NCBI RefSeq assembly: GCF_000337795.1
Contig: NZ_AOLP01000019.1
Span: forward strand, 310,001-374,000
From: Haloferax denitrificans ATCC 35960
Lineage (GTDB): Archaea > Halobacteriota > Halobacteria > Halobacteriales > Haloferacaceae
DNA: 64,000 nt
Direction of reading: 5' to 3'
Part shown: one piece after another, positions 44,218 through 53,829 of the stretch
Layout of the letters: each line of letters opens with the position of its first letter
How positions within the stretch are numbered: position 1 is the first letter of the stretch
The notes under the pieces: model-generated
The model's database searches: none
What the model was told of the DNA's origin: nothing
What the model saw: only the letters and a program-made list of their open reading frames with translations
Made by a program: the position numbers and the translations under genes

Positions 44218-46899
44218 TCAGTCGTCCGCGAGCGCGCCCTCGATGGTCGGCGCGTCGGTCCGCTCGACCGTCGAGCGGTTCGTCGTCGGGTTCTTCTCCA
44301 CGCGGACGAGGTCGTCGGCCGCGCCGACCAGCTTGTCGTCGTGGCTGACGATGAGAATCTGTTTGACGCCGCGGCTCTGCATGTCCTCGACGAGGTCGAC
44401 CAGCCGCGAGACGTGGCCGTCGTCGAGGAACACCGTCGGCTCGTCGAGGATGAGCGGCGGGAGCGGGGCCGCGCCGTCGATTCCCTCGGCGAGGAGCCGG
44501 TAGATGGCACACCGGAGGCTGAGGTTGAACAGGGCGCGCTCGCCGCCAGAGAGCTGTTCGGGTTCGAGCGCGGTGCCGTCCTTCTGGAACACCGTCAGCC
44601 CGTACTCGCCGTCGAGCCGGATGCGCGAGTAGGCGTCGTTGGCGTAGACGAGGTCGAACGTCTCGTTGAGCATCCGTTCGAGCACCTCGACGTTGCGCTG
44701 GCGAAGCTCCGCCCGGAGGTCGCCGTAGGTCGATTCGAGCGTCGAGACCTCCTCGTGGACCGATTCGAGGGCGTCCACGCGCTCGGAGAGGTGGTCACGG
44801 CGCTCCCGCAGGGCGTCCAACTGTTCGAGTTCGGCCTCGACGCCGCCGACGCGGCTCTGGAGTTCGTCGCGGTCGTCGCGCAACTCGGGAAGCACCTCGT
44901 CTTCGACCCGTTCGAGGTACGCCGCGGCCTTCTGCTTGCGCTGTCTCGCCCCCTCGACCGCCTCTTCGTCGACCGTCTCGCGGAGTTCGTCGCGGCGCTC
45001 GCGACGCTCCCGGAGGTGTTCGCGCCGTTCGCGGTTCACCTCGGCGAGCGTCTCGCGCTTCTCGCGGAGCCGGTCCCGCGTGTCGATTTTCTCGGCCCGC
45101 GCGTCGACCAGCGATTCGACGCGGTCGAGTCGGTCGCGCCGGTCGCCGAGGGCGTCGAGGTCTGATTCGAGCGAATCGACCGTCTCCGCGACTTCCTCGG
45201 CCCGCTCGGCCTGCGTCGTCGCCGCCTCGCGTTTCTCTTCGGCCTCGGTTTCGAGTTCCGCGGCGGCCTCGCGCTTCTCCGCGGCGGCCTCGCGGCGACT
45301 CTCGACGGTCTCCTCGCGGTCGGCGATGCGTTCGTCCACGAGGTCGAGTCTGTCGCGCCGGGAACTCGCGCGGTTCTCGACTTCGACGAGCGCCTCGGCC
45401 GCCTCGACGGCCGCCGAGCGCGACTCGACGTCCGATTCGAGCGATTCGCGGTCGGCCTCCAGCGACTCGACCGCGGCCTCGCGCTCGCTGATGGCGTCGA
45501 CGTGGGGCGAGCCCTCGACCGGCTGTCCGCACTCGGGGCACTTGCCCGCGTCGCGGAGGCGCTCGGCCTCGGCGAGGCGCTCGCGCGCGTTCTTCAGTTC
45601 GGTCTCCGTCTCCGCGAGCGACTCGCGGGCCTCGGAGCGCGCCTCCCGTCGTTGTTCGAGGAGGTCGGCGGCCTCGCCGAGTTCGACGGGGGCGTCTTCG
45701 AACCGCGCTTCGGCGTCGTCGAGCGCCGACCGAAGCTCGGCGCGGGTCTCGCGGAACGATTCGAGCTCGCGCTCGGCCTCGGCGGCGGTCTCCGCGTCGG
45801 CGTCGGCGGCCTCGCGTTTCTCCGCGGCGCGCGATTCGAGGTCGTCGGCGCGCTCTGCGAGCCGCTCGGCCTGCGTCTCGAACGCCTGCGCCCGCGTCCG
45901 CGCCTCCGAGAGGTCGTCGCGGAGTTCCGCCTCGCGCTCCGACAGCGCCTCGCGCGCGTCGGCTATCGCCTCGTCGCTCGCGTCGTCGAGATCGGTCCGG
46001 GCGAGGGCGTCGTCGATGTCCGATTCCAGTTCGTCGGCGGCGGCGTCGAGGTCTCGGATTCGCTCCGAGAGGTCGTCGCGCTTCGTCTCGTCGGCGGAAA
46101 TCTTCTCCGTCAGGTCCTCGATGGCCGCCTCGATGTCGTCGAGTCGCTCCCGCTTTTCGGCGTGTTCGTCGAGCGTCGCCTCGGCGGCGTCGAGCGCCGA
46201 CTTCGCCTTGTCGCGCTGGGACTCGTAGTTCGAAATCTCCTCGTCGAGGGAGTCGAGTTCGGATTCGAGCGCGTTGAGCGTCGCGTGGAGGTCCGCGTCC
46301 TCCTTGGCCTCGATTTGCGACTCGACGTCTTCGAGGACGCTCCGCTTTTTCGTCAGCACGTCTTCGACCCCGAGCCGGGCGTTGCCGGCGCGCTCGCGGT
46401 ACGTTTCGAGCTTCCCGAGCTGGAGGAGGTCGTCTATCATGTCCTGCCGCTGGCTCGGCGTCGCGTTGATGAGCTTGTTGACCTCGCCCTGCTGGACGTA
46501 CGCGCAGTTCACGAACGCCTCGGCGTCCATCCGCAGGAGCGACGCGACGTGCCGGCGAACGTCGCGCGCGCCTTCGACGGTCCCCTCGGGACCTTCGAGG
46601 ACGCACTTCGCGGTGGTCGCGCGGTCGCCAGAGACGCGAATCCGGCGGTCGATGCGGTACTCGCCGCCGTCGTGGACGAATTCGAGCGCGATTTCGGCGT
46701 CGTCCGCGCCCGTCGTCACCACGTCTTCGAGCGTCCCCGCGAGCGCCTTCGAGCCGTAGAGCGCGAAGAAACACGCTTCGAGGAGCGACGACTTGCCACT
46801 GCCGTTGACGCCGTGGATGACCGTGACGCCGTCTCTGAGGTCGAGTTCGGCGTCCTCGTAGGGCTTGAAGTTCCGGATGGCGATGCGGGTGAACCTCAC
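44218..46899 (-). CDS. rad50: DNA repair ATPase Rad50
   Basis: SMC-like ATPase of 893 residues that with Mre11 processes DNA breaks. Walker [10 protein letters not shown] (near 30-38), long antiparallel coiled coils (about 180-440 and 465-720), zinc hook CPEC (about 452-455), signature [14 protein letters not shown] (near 790) and Walker [14 protein letters not shown]. Typical length. Its ATG overlaps the mre11 stop by 4 bases. Confidence 0.96.
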   Translation of the reverse strand: MRFTRIAIRNFKPYEDAELDLRDGVTVIHGVNGSGKSSLLEACFFALYGSKALAGTLEDVVTTGADDAEIALEFVHDGGEYRIDRRIRVSGDRATTAKCVLEGPEGTVEGARDVRRHVASLLRMDAEAFVNCAYVQQGEVNKLINATPSQRQDMIDDLLQLGKLETYRERAGNARLGVEDVLTKKRSVLEDVESQIEAKEDADLHATLNALESELDSLDEEISNYESQRDKAKSALDAAEATLDEHAEKRERLDDIEAAIEDLTEKISADETKRDDLSERIRDLDAAADELESDIDDALARTDLDDASDEAIADAREALSEREAELRDDLSEARTRAQAFETQAERLAERADDLESRAAEKREAADADAETAAEAERELESFRETRAELRSALDDAEARFEDAPVELGEAADLLEQRREARSEARESLAETETELKNARERLAEAERLRDAGKCPECGQPVEGSPHVDAISEREAAVESLEADRESLESDVESRSAAVEAAEALVEVENRASSRRDRLDLVDERIADREETVESRREAAAEKREAAAELETEAEEKREAATTQAERAEEVAETVDSLESDLDALGDRRDRLDRVESLVDARAEKIDTRDRLREKRETLAEVNRERREHLRERRERRDELRETVDEEAVEGARQRKQKAAAYLERVEDEVLPELRDDRDELQSRVGGVEAELEQLDALRERRDHLSERVDALESVHEEVSTLESTYGDLRAELRQRNVEVLERMLNETFDLVYANDAYSRIRLDGEYGLTVFQKDGTALEPEQLSGGERALFNLSLRCAIYRLLAEGIDGAAPLPPLILDEPTVFLDDGHVSRLVDLVEDMQSRGVKQILIVSHDDKLVGAADDLVRVEKNPTTNRSTVERTDAPTIEGALADD

Positions 46900-48233
46900 G
46901 CGAAATCACCCAGCGAACTGTCGCGGCTCGCCGCTGGCTCCGCGGGGCCCTCCGAGTCGGTCTCGGTCGTCGTCTCGGGGTCGGTGTCGGTCTCGGTCGT
47001 CGCCTCGGGGGCGGTCTCGGTCGCGTCTTCGGCGGTTTCAACGTCTTCAGCGACTGCCACGTCTTCGACGCCCTCCGAATTCTCGTCTTCGTCCTCGGCG
47101 TCGCTCTCGCGCTCGGCGGCGACGAAGGCGTCGGGGTCGTCCGAGAGGAGCGATTCGACGCGCTCGCGCACCTCGTCGCGGACGTTCGAGTCGGCGACCT
47201 TGCTCGCGCGGACCGTCTCGTCCACGTCGAGGGCGGCGCTCGACAGGCCCATCTCGCGGACGCGCTCGCGCACCGCGTCGTCGGGGTCGGCGAAGGTCAC
47301 GTCGGTCGCCAGGTCGGCGTCGTCGTCGATGTCGCGTTTGTCGTTGACGCGGGCGACGAGCGCGCCCTCCTCGACGGCGAACGACTCGACCGCGGCGGGG
47401 GTGACGGTCTCGCCCTCGCCCCGCAGTTCCACGATGACGACCGCGTCTTCGAGGTCGAACTCGCGGACGCGTCGGCGGACGCGCTCGATGCCCTCGTCGC
47501 CGGCGAGGTCGACCTCGACGAACGCGAACGGGCGCGTTTCGAGGGTGCGCCGGCGGATGTCGACCGCGTCGGGCGTGAACTCGATGAGGTTGTACCCGCG
47601 GGGGTCGCGCTCGCTCGCGCTCGCGCGCTCGGTCGACCCGCAGTAGGTCACCCACGTCCCGTCGAGGTCGGCGGTGTCGGGGACGTGGTTGTCGCCGAGG
47701 AGGACCGCGTCGAAGTCGACGTTGGACTCGGCGAGGACGGTTTCCGTCTCCCAGTCGGCGTGCGCGAACGGCGTAAACAGACCGTGGGCGACGAGCACCG
47801 AGCGCTCGGCGTCGGCGGGGTCGAACTGGTAGTCGAGTTCGTCGCGTCGGGAGCGCGGGACGTGGTCGAGGCCGTAGAACGCCACGTCGCCGACGACGTG
47901 GGGGTCGCGCCCCAGTCTCGTCGCCAGCCCGAGGCGCTCGAAGAGGTCGAGCCACTGCCCGCCGCGGGTCGACTCGTGGTTGCCGACGATGGCGAGGAAG
48001 GGAATCCCGGCGTCGTCGAGGCGGCGGAGCGCGGCGAGCGTCCCGAGGAGGTCGGGGAGTTCGGGACGGCGGTCGTGGTAGAGGTCGCCCGCGTGGACGA
48101 CGGCGTCGACGCCTTCGTCGAGCGCGTCCGAGACGACGCGCTCGAAGGCGTCGAGGAAGTCCTGTCGGCGCTCCGGCGAGTGGTACTGCTGATACCCGAT
48201 GTGGGTGTCGCCGGTGTGTATCACCCGTGTCAT
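46896..48233 (-). CDS. mre11: DNA double-strand-break nuclease Mre11
   Basis: Mn-dependent exo/endonuclease, 445 residues. Metal motifs HTGDTHIGY (near 7), HAGDLYHDR (near 48), [10 protein letters not shown] (near 85), and LGDNHVPD (near 178) give the phosphoesterase core to about residue 300. A low-complexity acidic tail of about 85 residues follows ([13 protein letters not shown], then repeated [11 protein letters not shown]), typical of halophilic Mre11 but variable. GTTTTCAG near 48262 is about 29 bases before the ATG. Confidence 0.95.
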   Translation of the reverse strand: MTRVIHTGDTHIGYQQYHSPERRQDFLDAFERVVSDALDEGVDAVVHAGDLYHDRRPELPDLLGTLAALRRLDDAGIPFLAIVGNHESTRGGQWLDLFERLGLATRLGRDPHVVGDVAFYGLDHVPRSRRDELDYQFDPADAERSVLVAHGLFTPFAHADWETETVLAESNVDFDAVLLGDNHVPDTADLDGTWVTYCGSTERASASERDPRGYNLIEFTPDAVDIRRRTLETRPFAFVEVDLAGDEGIERVRRRVREFDLEDAVVIVELRGEGETVTPAAVESFAVEEGALVARVNDKRDIDDDADLATDVTFADPDDAVRERVREMGLSSAALDVDETVRASKVADSNVRDEVRERVESLLSDDPDAFVAAERESDAEDEDENSEGVEDVAVAEDVETAEDATETAPEATTETDTDPETTTETDSEGPAEPAASRDSSLGDFA

Positions 48234-48304
48234 CTACCACTCGGTTCGCCACCGCCGCTGAAAACGGTTGTGCGACCGGAGCGAAAGTGGTCGGCGTCCC
48301 GCGG

Positions 48305-48637
48305 TCACCGCTCGGCGGTGCGAGACGCCCGGTTCGACTCGTCGGTGGCGTCCGCGAGCGCGACGCGGAGTCGGTCGAGGTCCGCGATGAGCGCCCGCCC
48401 CGAACGTGCGCAGTCGTGGTGTCCGCGTCGGGCGGCCTCGCCGACCGCTCGGCGGAGCGTCAGTTCGCCGCCGTCGGAGAGAAAGCGGGCGGCAGAAGAA
48501 AGCGACTGGAAGGCGTCACGCGCGTCGGCGACGACCTCGGCGGGCGGTCGCGACTCGGGTCGGTCGTCGATATCGGCGTCGGCGTCGGCGAGCGCGGAGA
48601 GCGCGCGGCCGACGTCGTCGGGAGCGGGCGAAGACAT
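48305..48637 (-). CDS. hypothetical protein
   Basis: A 110-residue helical soluble protein starting MSSPAPDDVGRALSALADADAD. One cysteine in ARRGHHDCARSGRAL. No known motif. It lies 26 bases after the winged-helix gene on the same strand and 72 bases before mre11, so it may belong to either transcript. Unknown function. Confidence 0.6.
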   Translation of the reverse strand: MSSPAPDDVGRALSALADADADIDDRPESRPPAEVVADARDAFQSLSSAARFLSDGGELTLRRAVGEAARRGHHDCARSGRALIADLDRLRVALADATDESNRASRTAER

Positions 48638-48663
48638 GTGCCGACGTGGCCGCGCGTTCGGAT

Positions 48664-48933
48664 TTAAATGTTGAGCGTGTAGAGCCGCTTGCGCGCGTCG
48701 GAGAACGAAAACCGGGAGTCGACCGCGCCCTCGTCTTCCAGCCGGGAGAGCGCGTAGCGGACGGTGCGCGGAGGCAGAAGCGACTCCTCGGCGATTTGGC
48801 TCTGGGTGAGCGTGTCCTCGTAGTCGAGAATCTTCGCGACCAACTTGGCGCTCGGGGGCATGTCTCGAACCGACGCCCAGCGGTCGTCTGCGTCGGGTTC
48901 GGACTCGCGTTCGACTGCTTCCGTAGTACTCAT
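48664..48933 (-). CDS. small winged-helix transcription regulator
   Basis: An 89-residue MarR-like single-domain protein. The helix-turn-helix is LTQSQIAEESLLPPRTVRYALSRLEDEGAV and the wing follows (SRFSFSDARKRLYTLNI). An 8-base inverted repeat with 9-base spacer starts 30 bases upstream, over its promoter, so it probably controls itself and possibly the divergent proteasome-activating ATPase gene. The ATG at 48933 is preferred over 48948. Confidence 0.82.
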   Translation of the reverse strand: MSTTEAVERESEPDADDRWASVRDMPPSAKLVAKILDYEDTLTQSQIAEESLLPPRTVRYALSRLEDEGAVDSRFSFSDARKRLYTLNI

Positions 48934-48962
48934 CGTACGAGACACCAAGCGATGCTATTAGA

Positions 48963-48987
48963 TAATATTTGCTATCCAAAAATATTA
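48963..48987. promoter_or_regulatory. inverted repeat TAATATTT-N9-AAATATTA
   Basis: Perfect 8-base arms around GCTATCCAA, inside the 168-base divergent region between the winged-helix gene (30-54 bases away) and the PAN gene. The position suits an operator for the winged-helix protein. Confidence 0.6.
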
Positions 48988-49072
48988 CTGTAGCGAATTT
49001 ATGTGACGCACGTCAGACTCGTCATCCGGGCGGCAGACGCGTCCTAGGCGGCGAATCCCTCACACACCCGAA

Positions 49073-49082
49073 GCCTCTTATG
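49073..49082 (+). promoter_or_regulatory. TATA-like CCTCTTATGA of the PAN gene
   Basis: CTTATGA about 24-30 bases before the first ATG, implying a leaderless or very short-leader message. Confidence 0.4.
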
Positions 49083-49104
49083 AACCTGCACCCTATGCCG
49101 GATG

Positions 49105-50322
49105 ATGACCGATACTGTGGACGACGTCGATCTCCCCTACGATAAGGACTCGGCGTCGCAGCAGGAGAAGATCACCGCCCTTCAAGAGCGGCTCGAAGTT
49201 CTCGAAACGCAAAACGAGGAGATGCGCGACAAGCTCCTCGACACGAACGCCGAGAACAACAAGTATCAACAGAAGCTCGAGCGCCTTACCCACGAGAACA
49301 AGAAGCTCAAGCAGTCGCCGCTCTTCGTTGCGACGGTTCAGGAAATCACCGACGAGGGGGTCATCATCAAGCAGCACGGTAACAACCAAGAGGCCCTCAC
49401 CGAAGTGACAGACGAGATGCGCGAGGAGCTCGAACCCGACGCGCGCGTCGCCGTGAACAACTCTCTCTCCATCGTCAAGCGGCTCGACAAGGAGACTGAC
49501 GTCCGGGCACGCGTGATGCAGGTCGAACACAGCCCCGACGTGACCTACGAGGACATCGGCGGACTCGAAGAGCAGATGCAGGAGGTCCGCGAGACGGTCG
49601 AGATGCCGCTCGACCGCCCCGAGATGTTCGAGAAGGTCGGCATCGACCCGCCGTCGGGCGTGCTCCTCTACGGCCCGCCGGGCACCGGGAAGACGATGCT
49701 CGCGAAGGCCGTCGCCAACCAGACGAACGCCTCGTTCATCAAGATGGCCGGCTCCGAACTCGTACACAAGTTCATCGGCGAGGGTGCGAAGCTCGTCCGC
49801 GACCTGTTCGAGGTCGCCCGCGAGAACGAGCCCGCCGTCATCTTCATCGACGAGATCGACGCCATCGCCTCGAAGCGGACGGACTCGAAGACCTCCGGCG
49901 ACGCCGAGGTCCAGCGTACGATGATGCAACTCCTCGCCGAGATGGACGGCTTCGACGAGCGCGGCAACATCCGCATCATCGCGGCGACCAACCGCTTCGA
50001 CATGCTCGACCCCGCGATTCTCCGCCCCGGTCGGTTCGACCGCCTCATCGAGGTGCCCAAGCCGAACGAGGACGGCCGCGAGATAATCTTCCAGATTCAC
50101 ACCCGGAAGATGAACGTCTCCGACGACGTGGACTTCGTCGAACTCGCCGAGATGGCCGACAACGCCTCCGGTGCCGACATCAAGGCCGTCTGTACGGAGG
50201 CCGGGATGTTCGCCATCCGCGACGACCGCACGGAGATATACATGCAGGACTTCCTCGACGCCTGGGAGAAGATACAGCAGGAAGCCTCGGACGAGACGGA
50301 AGTCTCCCGCGCGTTCGCGTAA
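49105..50322 (+). CDS. panA: proteasome-activating nucleotidase (PAN)
   Basis: Hexameric AAA ATPase that unfolds substrates for the 20S proteasome. About 405 residues from 49105; an ATG three bases earlier is equally usable. N-terminal coiled coil (about 15-75), OB-like domain (to 150), Walker A GPPGTGKT (near 190), Walker B VIFIDEID, and second region AATNRFDMLDPAILRPGRFDR. The C-terminus ends SRAFA; the HbYX gate-opening motif (hydrophobic-Tyr-any) is not exactly present because Phe replaces Tyr. Haloarchaea usually have a second PAN, not in this window. Confidence 0.95.
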   Translation: MTDTVDDVDLPYDKDSASQQEKITALQERLEVLETQNEEMRDKLLDTNAENNKYQQKLERLTHENKKLKQSPLFVATVQEITDEGVIIKQHGNNQEALTEVTDEMREELEPDARVAVNNSLSIVKRLDKETDVRARVMQVEHSPDVTYEDIGGLEEQMQEVRETVEMPLDRPEMFEKVGIDPPSGVLLYGPPGTGKTMLAKAVANQTNASFIKMAGSELVHKFIGEGAKLVRDLFEVARENEPAVIFIDEIDAIASKRTDSKTSGDAEVQRTMMQLLAEMDGFDERGNIRIIAATNRFDMLDPAILRPGRFDRLIEVPKPNEDGREIIFQIHTRKMNVSDDVDFVELAEMADNASGADIKAVCTEAGMFAIRDDRTEIYMQDFLDAWEKIQQEASDETEVSRAFA

Positions 50323-50411
50323 TCGACGTCGCGAACCGCGTTTCGTTCCGCCCAGTTCGGGTTTCGACTCCGTTCGAATTCACTTTTCGCGCGACGCCGA
50401 CCGCAGAGTGG

Positions 50412-50573
50412 CTACGCGGCGAACGCGACGTACGGCAGGACAAAGAGCGCGAGGAACATCGCGGCGAGGATGAGGCCATACCCGCCGAGCGTCGCGGCCG
50501 CGGTCAGCCACGATTCGCGTCGGCCGGGGAGTTCGAACGCGGACATACTCGGTCGGTCGCTGTCGTGAATCAT
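50412..50573 (-). CDS. tiny single-helix membrane protein
   Basis: A 53-residue protein from ATG 50573, or 44 from ATG 50546. MSAFELPGRRESW is followed by one hydrophobic helix of about 28 residues ending YVAFAA. Sits 36 bases after the DUF998 gene start side on the same strand order, in an operon-like position. Real but hard to prove; function unknown. Confidence 0.55.
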   Translation of the reverse strand: MIHDSDRPSMSAFELPGRRESWLTAAATLGGYGLILAAMFLALFVLPYVAFAA

Positions 50574-50608
50574 AAATCGTCGGGATTTCCGCGACCGGGT
50601 CGGGCGCG

Positions 50609-51355
50609 TCACCGGGCGGAGTCGGTCGTCTCGGCGGGTTCCGCCGCCGCGGGCCCCATCAGGTAGCCGCCGAACCCGATGAACCACAGGAGCACCGGGT
50701 ACGCGACGTATCGCTCGATGCCGCCCGCACCGAGGAACGCGAGCGGGTGCGGGACGCCGAGGAGGCCGAACGCGAAGATGCTCGCCAAGAGCGCGAGGAC
50801 GAAGCCGCCCACGACGACCGAGACGTAGCGGAACGGCGTCTCGATGACCCGCGCGGCGACGACCGCCGAGAGGCCGCCGGCGAAGAACGTCAAGAGGGCG
50901 AACAGCCCGTGCATCGGGGCTTCGCTCCCGTCGAAGACGCCCACGCCGAGGACGCCCGCCCCGAGGGCGACGACCGCGGCGGTGACGACGCGGTCACCGA
51001 ACGCCCGGTGGACGAAGTAGCTCGCACCGAGGACCAACAGCCCCGAAAGCACCATCGTCGCGTTGAAAATCGTCGCCGACGGCTGGAGGATGACGCTGTT
51101 GGGCGGCCTCGTCGCGCCGAGGTCGCTTATCTCCTGTACGCCCGCGTTGTAGCCGGGATAGAACGCCTCGGCGGTGATGATTCCCATGAGCGCGAGCAGG
51201 CCGAACGCGAACAGCAACCCGCCGGCGACGTACCGCTCGCGGTGGACGCTATGGGCACTGTGGCCACTGTGGGCGCTCGGCGTCTCCTCGATTCGGTCGG
51301 ACCGAGTCTCGGTCGACGGACTGCCGTCCGGTCGGGCGTCGGTGGTTGCTGTCAT
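50609..51355 (-). CDS. DUF998 family membrane protein
   Basis: A 248-residue protein with six to seven predicted helices after an acidic Ser/Thr-rich start. The DUF998 pattern is YPGYNAGVQEISDLGA after the first helix, with SVILQPSATIFNATMVLSG and MHGLFALLTFFAGGLSAVVAA. Function unknown. The first ATG at 51355 is used; upstream MRT in-frame extension is not needed. Confidence 0.83.
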   Translation of the reverse strand: MTATTDARPDGSPSTETRSDRIEETPSAHSGHSAHSVHRERYVAGGLLFAFGLLALMGIITAEAFYPGYNAGVQEISDLGATRPPNSVILQPSATIFNATMVLSGLLVLGASYFVHRAFGDRVVTAAVVALGAGVLGVGVFDGSEAPMHGLFALLTFFAGGLSAVVAARVIETPFRYVSVVVGGFVLALLASIFAFGLLGVPHPLAFLGAGGIERYVAYPVLLWFIGFGGYLMGPAAAEPAETTDSAR

Positions 51356-51499
51356 CGTTCTCACTCCGCTCGCCTAGACGCCTGATACGCCGATAACACC
51401 GACCGCTGGCTCTTAACCCGCGAGAATCCGGAGGGTCGAGAACCCGAAGTCGTCGCCCCAACCCGAACGACTGAAACCGACCGGGTCGCACCCACAGAT

Positions 51500-52183
51500 A
51501 TGGGCACGCCACTCGAAAGCCGCGAGGCGCAGGCCGAGGAGGTCCTCGACCGACTGTACGAGGAGTACCCCGACACCACCATCTCGCTTTCCTACTCGAA
51601 CCGCCTCGAACTGCTCATCGCCGTCATGCTCTCCGCGCAGTGTACCGACGAGCGCGTCAACAAGGTCACCGCGGAGCTGTTCGAGAAGTACGACGACGCC
51701 GCGGACTACGCCGCCGCCGACCAAGAGGAGCTGGCCGACGACATCAGCTCCATCACCTACTACAACAACAAGGCGAAGTACATCCGCTCCGCGTGCGCGG
51801 ACATCATCGAAAAGCACGCCGGCGAGGTCCCGGACACCATGTCCGCGCTGACCGACCTCGCCGGCGTCGGCCGGAAGACCGCGAACGTCGTCCTCCAGCA
51901 CGGCCACGACATCGTGGAGGGCATCGTCGTCGACACCCACGTCCAGCGGCTCTCGCGCCGGCTCGGGCTGACCGAAGAGGAGTACCCCGAGCGAATCGAG
52001 GAGGACCTGATGCCGGTCGTCCCCGAGCGCGACTGGCAACAGTTCACCCACCTGTTCATCAGCCACGGGCGGGCCGTCTGCGACGCGCGCAACCCCGACT
52101 GCGACGCGTGCGTGCTCGAAGACGTCTGTCCCTCCTCGAAGCGCGACCACGACGTCGACCTCGCCAGCGGCGAGGCGTGGTGA
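51500..52183 (+). CDS. nth: endonuclease III (classical)
   Basis: Base-excision glycosylase/AP-lyase of 227 residues. HhH with catalytic Lys LAGVGRKTANVVL (near residue 120), catalytic Asp VDTHVQRLSRRLGL (near 146), and the iron-sulphur loop CDARNPDCDACVLEDVC with C-X6-C-X2-C-X5-C. This is the canonical form, in contrast to the copy at 17301. Confidence 0.95.
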   Translation: MGTPLESREAQAEEVLDRLYEEYPDTTISLSYSNRLELLIAVMLSAQCTDERVNKVTAELFEKYDDAADYAAADQEELADDISSITYYNNKAKYIRSACADIIEKHAGEVPDTMSALTDLAGVGRKTANVVLQHGHDIVEGIVVDTHVQRLSRRLGLTEEEYPERIEEDLMPVVPERDWQQFTHLFISHGRAVCDARNPDCDACVLEDVCPSSKRDHDVDLASGEAW

Positions 52184-52187
52184 GCGC

Positions 52188-52670
52188 TCAGCCCAACACG
52201 TAGCCGCTCAGGTAGCGGTAGATACCGAGCAACCACGCGAGAATCCAGAAGACGACGTAGCCGAAGACGCCGACGCGGAGGCGGCCGCGCCACGCGCCCA
52301 TGTTCTCGTGGAGGTCGTCGAGCGACACGGTCTGGTCCGGGTCGCGGTAGAGGTTCGCCCGCCACTTGGCCTGGAAGATGCGGACGATACCCGTGAGCGC
52401 GAAGACGAGCATCGCGTACGCCTGCAGGCCGAGAATCGCGTGGAGGGCGCTGAGGCCGTTGAGTTGCTGAAAGAGCCGCGGGAGCATCCACGTGACGACC
52501 GGGACCGTGTTCAACACGAGGCCGGGGAAGATGATTTTGAGGTGGTAGACGAGCACGTCCCACGACACCGTCTCGGCGTCGATCATTATCCACGCGCCGT
52601 AGATGTAAAACGGAAAGCTGGCCGTGACGGTGATCGCGGCGAGCGTGGCGAGCGTCGTCTCGTCTGCCAT
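52188..52670 (-). CDS. four-helix membrane protein beside the cytochrome cluster
   Basis: A 160-residue protein, four hydrophobic helices (about 8-28, 40-65, 75-100, 128-152). Histidines at HLKIIF and HAILGL lie at or near helices and could hold haem, but no pair is certain. It is on the opposite strand from the halocyanin-cytochrome b genes. I recall such haloarchaeal proteins around this cluster (DUF73xx series); function unknown. Confidence 0.6.
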   Translation of the reverse strand: MADETTLATLAAITVTASFPFYIYGAWIMIDAETVSWDVLVYHLKIIFPGLVLNTVPVVTWMLPRLFQQLNGLSALHAILGLQAYAMLVFALTGIVRIFQAKWRANLYRDPDQTVSLDDLHENMGAWRGRLRVGVFGYVVFWILAWLLGIYRYLSGYVLG

Positions 52671-52913
52671 CGCACGGCGTTCGGACCCGGGCGGCCTAAA
52701 GGGTCCGATGCGCGGCGTCCCGTTCGAGCGCTAGACCACGGAGCGGGGGTCGAACGTCGGCCGCGACGCCCCGGATTCGAGGCTTGAACCACGACTTTCG
52801 AGCGCCGGACCAGCTGGACCCACGTTTCGGGGCGTCGCACGACGGGCCGCACGCGACGAGCGCGCGGTTCGGGGTCGGAACACGTTTACCGGCGTGGACC
52901 CTACTCCGGGCCG

Positions 52914-53744
52914 ATGTCAGACTCGTCTTCCGCCCCGGCCGACGACGGCTCGTCGCCGGACGCGGACGCCGACGCCGCGATGTCCGACGCGGAGCTCGCG
53001 GCCCTCCGCGAGGAGGTCGAAGCCAAGTACGACTTCGAGAACTTCGGCCCGGCCGACATGGCGAAGATGACCCCCGAGGAGTGGGACGCCGCGTTCGACC
53101 CCGACTCGTGGATCGTCGGCGAGGAGCTACTCGACCGGGTCGAACAGGAGCTCCGCTACCGCGTCGCGATTCGCGAGGTGTTCGCCGTCCTCGAGCGCGT
53201 GACCGAAGACGGCGAACCCCGGATTCTCGCGTACTCCGACGAGGGCTACGCCGTCGTCTATCCGGACGGGAGCGTCGAGGGCGAGGGAACCGTCGTCCGC
53301 GACGTGAAACCGACCGTCGCGCTCTGTTCGATGGAGGACTTCGAGGTGAACGACGCGCCCGAGACCGTCAGGCTCCCCGAGCCCGAGGAGGTCGCACAGG
53401 GGACCGGCGACTTCGGCAATCGGATGCTCCAAATCGTCGCGTTCGGGCAGTTGCTCGGCGGGGTCGCGCTCATCGGGGCGTGGCTCGTTCTCCCCGACCT
53501 CGACTCGATTATCGCGCCGCTCGCCGGGCTGGGCTTTCTCGTCATCGGCTTTTTCCTCTTTGTCGTCGTGGCCAACGCCCGGCTCTCGGACCGCTTCCGC
53601 GCCGAAGAGTACCGGGACAGACTCCGCGTCATGGGCCTCGAAGGCGGGTCGCGCCCCGAGTTCGTGCCCGCGTTCGACGGGGACGAAACCGCCGCGCCGT
53701 TGATCGAGCCCCCCGAGCGAGACGCCCCCAGTTCTGAGGGCTGA
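52914..53744 (+). CDS. membrane protein of the cytochrome b cluster
   Basis: A 276-residue protein. Soluble acidic front (1-180) with EEVEAKYDFENFGPADMAKM and EVFAVLERVTEDGEPRILAYS, then two membrane helices (about 186-204 and 206-228) and a soluble tail. No haem or metal motif. It precedes halocyanin by 85 bases. Seemingly restricted to haloarchaea; function unknown but linkage suggests assembly or anchoring. Confidence 0.65.
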   Translation: MSDSSSAPADDGSSPDADADAAMSDAELAALREEVEAKYDFENFGPADMAKMTPEEWDAAFDPDSWIVGEELLDRVEQELRYRVAIREVFAVLERVTEDGEPRILAYSDEGYAVVYPDGSVEGEGTVVRDVKPTVALCSMEDFEVNDAPETVRLPEPEEVAQGTGDFGNRMLQIVAFGQLLGGVALIGAWLVLPDLDSIIAPLAGLGFLVIGFFLFVVVANARLSDRFRAEEYRDRLRVMGLEGGSRPEFVPAFDGDETAAPLIEPPERDAPSSEG

Positions 53745-53797
53745 GCCCGACGCGAACCCGCCTCGGAAACACCCTCCGTGACGGCATAGTCGGTGGG

Positions 53798-53803
53798 TTT
53801 AAG
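53798..53803 (+). promoter_or_regulatory. TTTAAG box of the halocyanin operon
   Basis: TTTAAG 27-32 bases before the halocyanin ATG. Supports a transcription unit starting at halocyanin, with near-leaderless start. Confidence 0.5.
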
Positions 53804-53829
53804 CGCATCCCATCCTGACGAACGACCGT

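Noticed and set aside
47020-47160. CRISPR-like repeated triplets in the mre11 tail
   Set aside because: These are in-frame Glu/Thr/Asp codon repeats at the end of a coding region, with no spacer structure.
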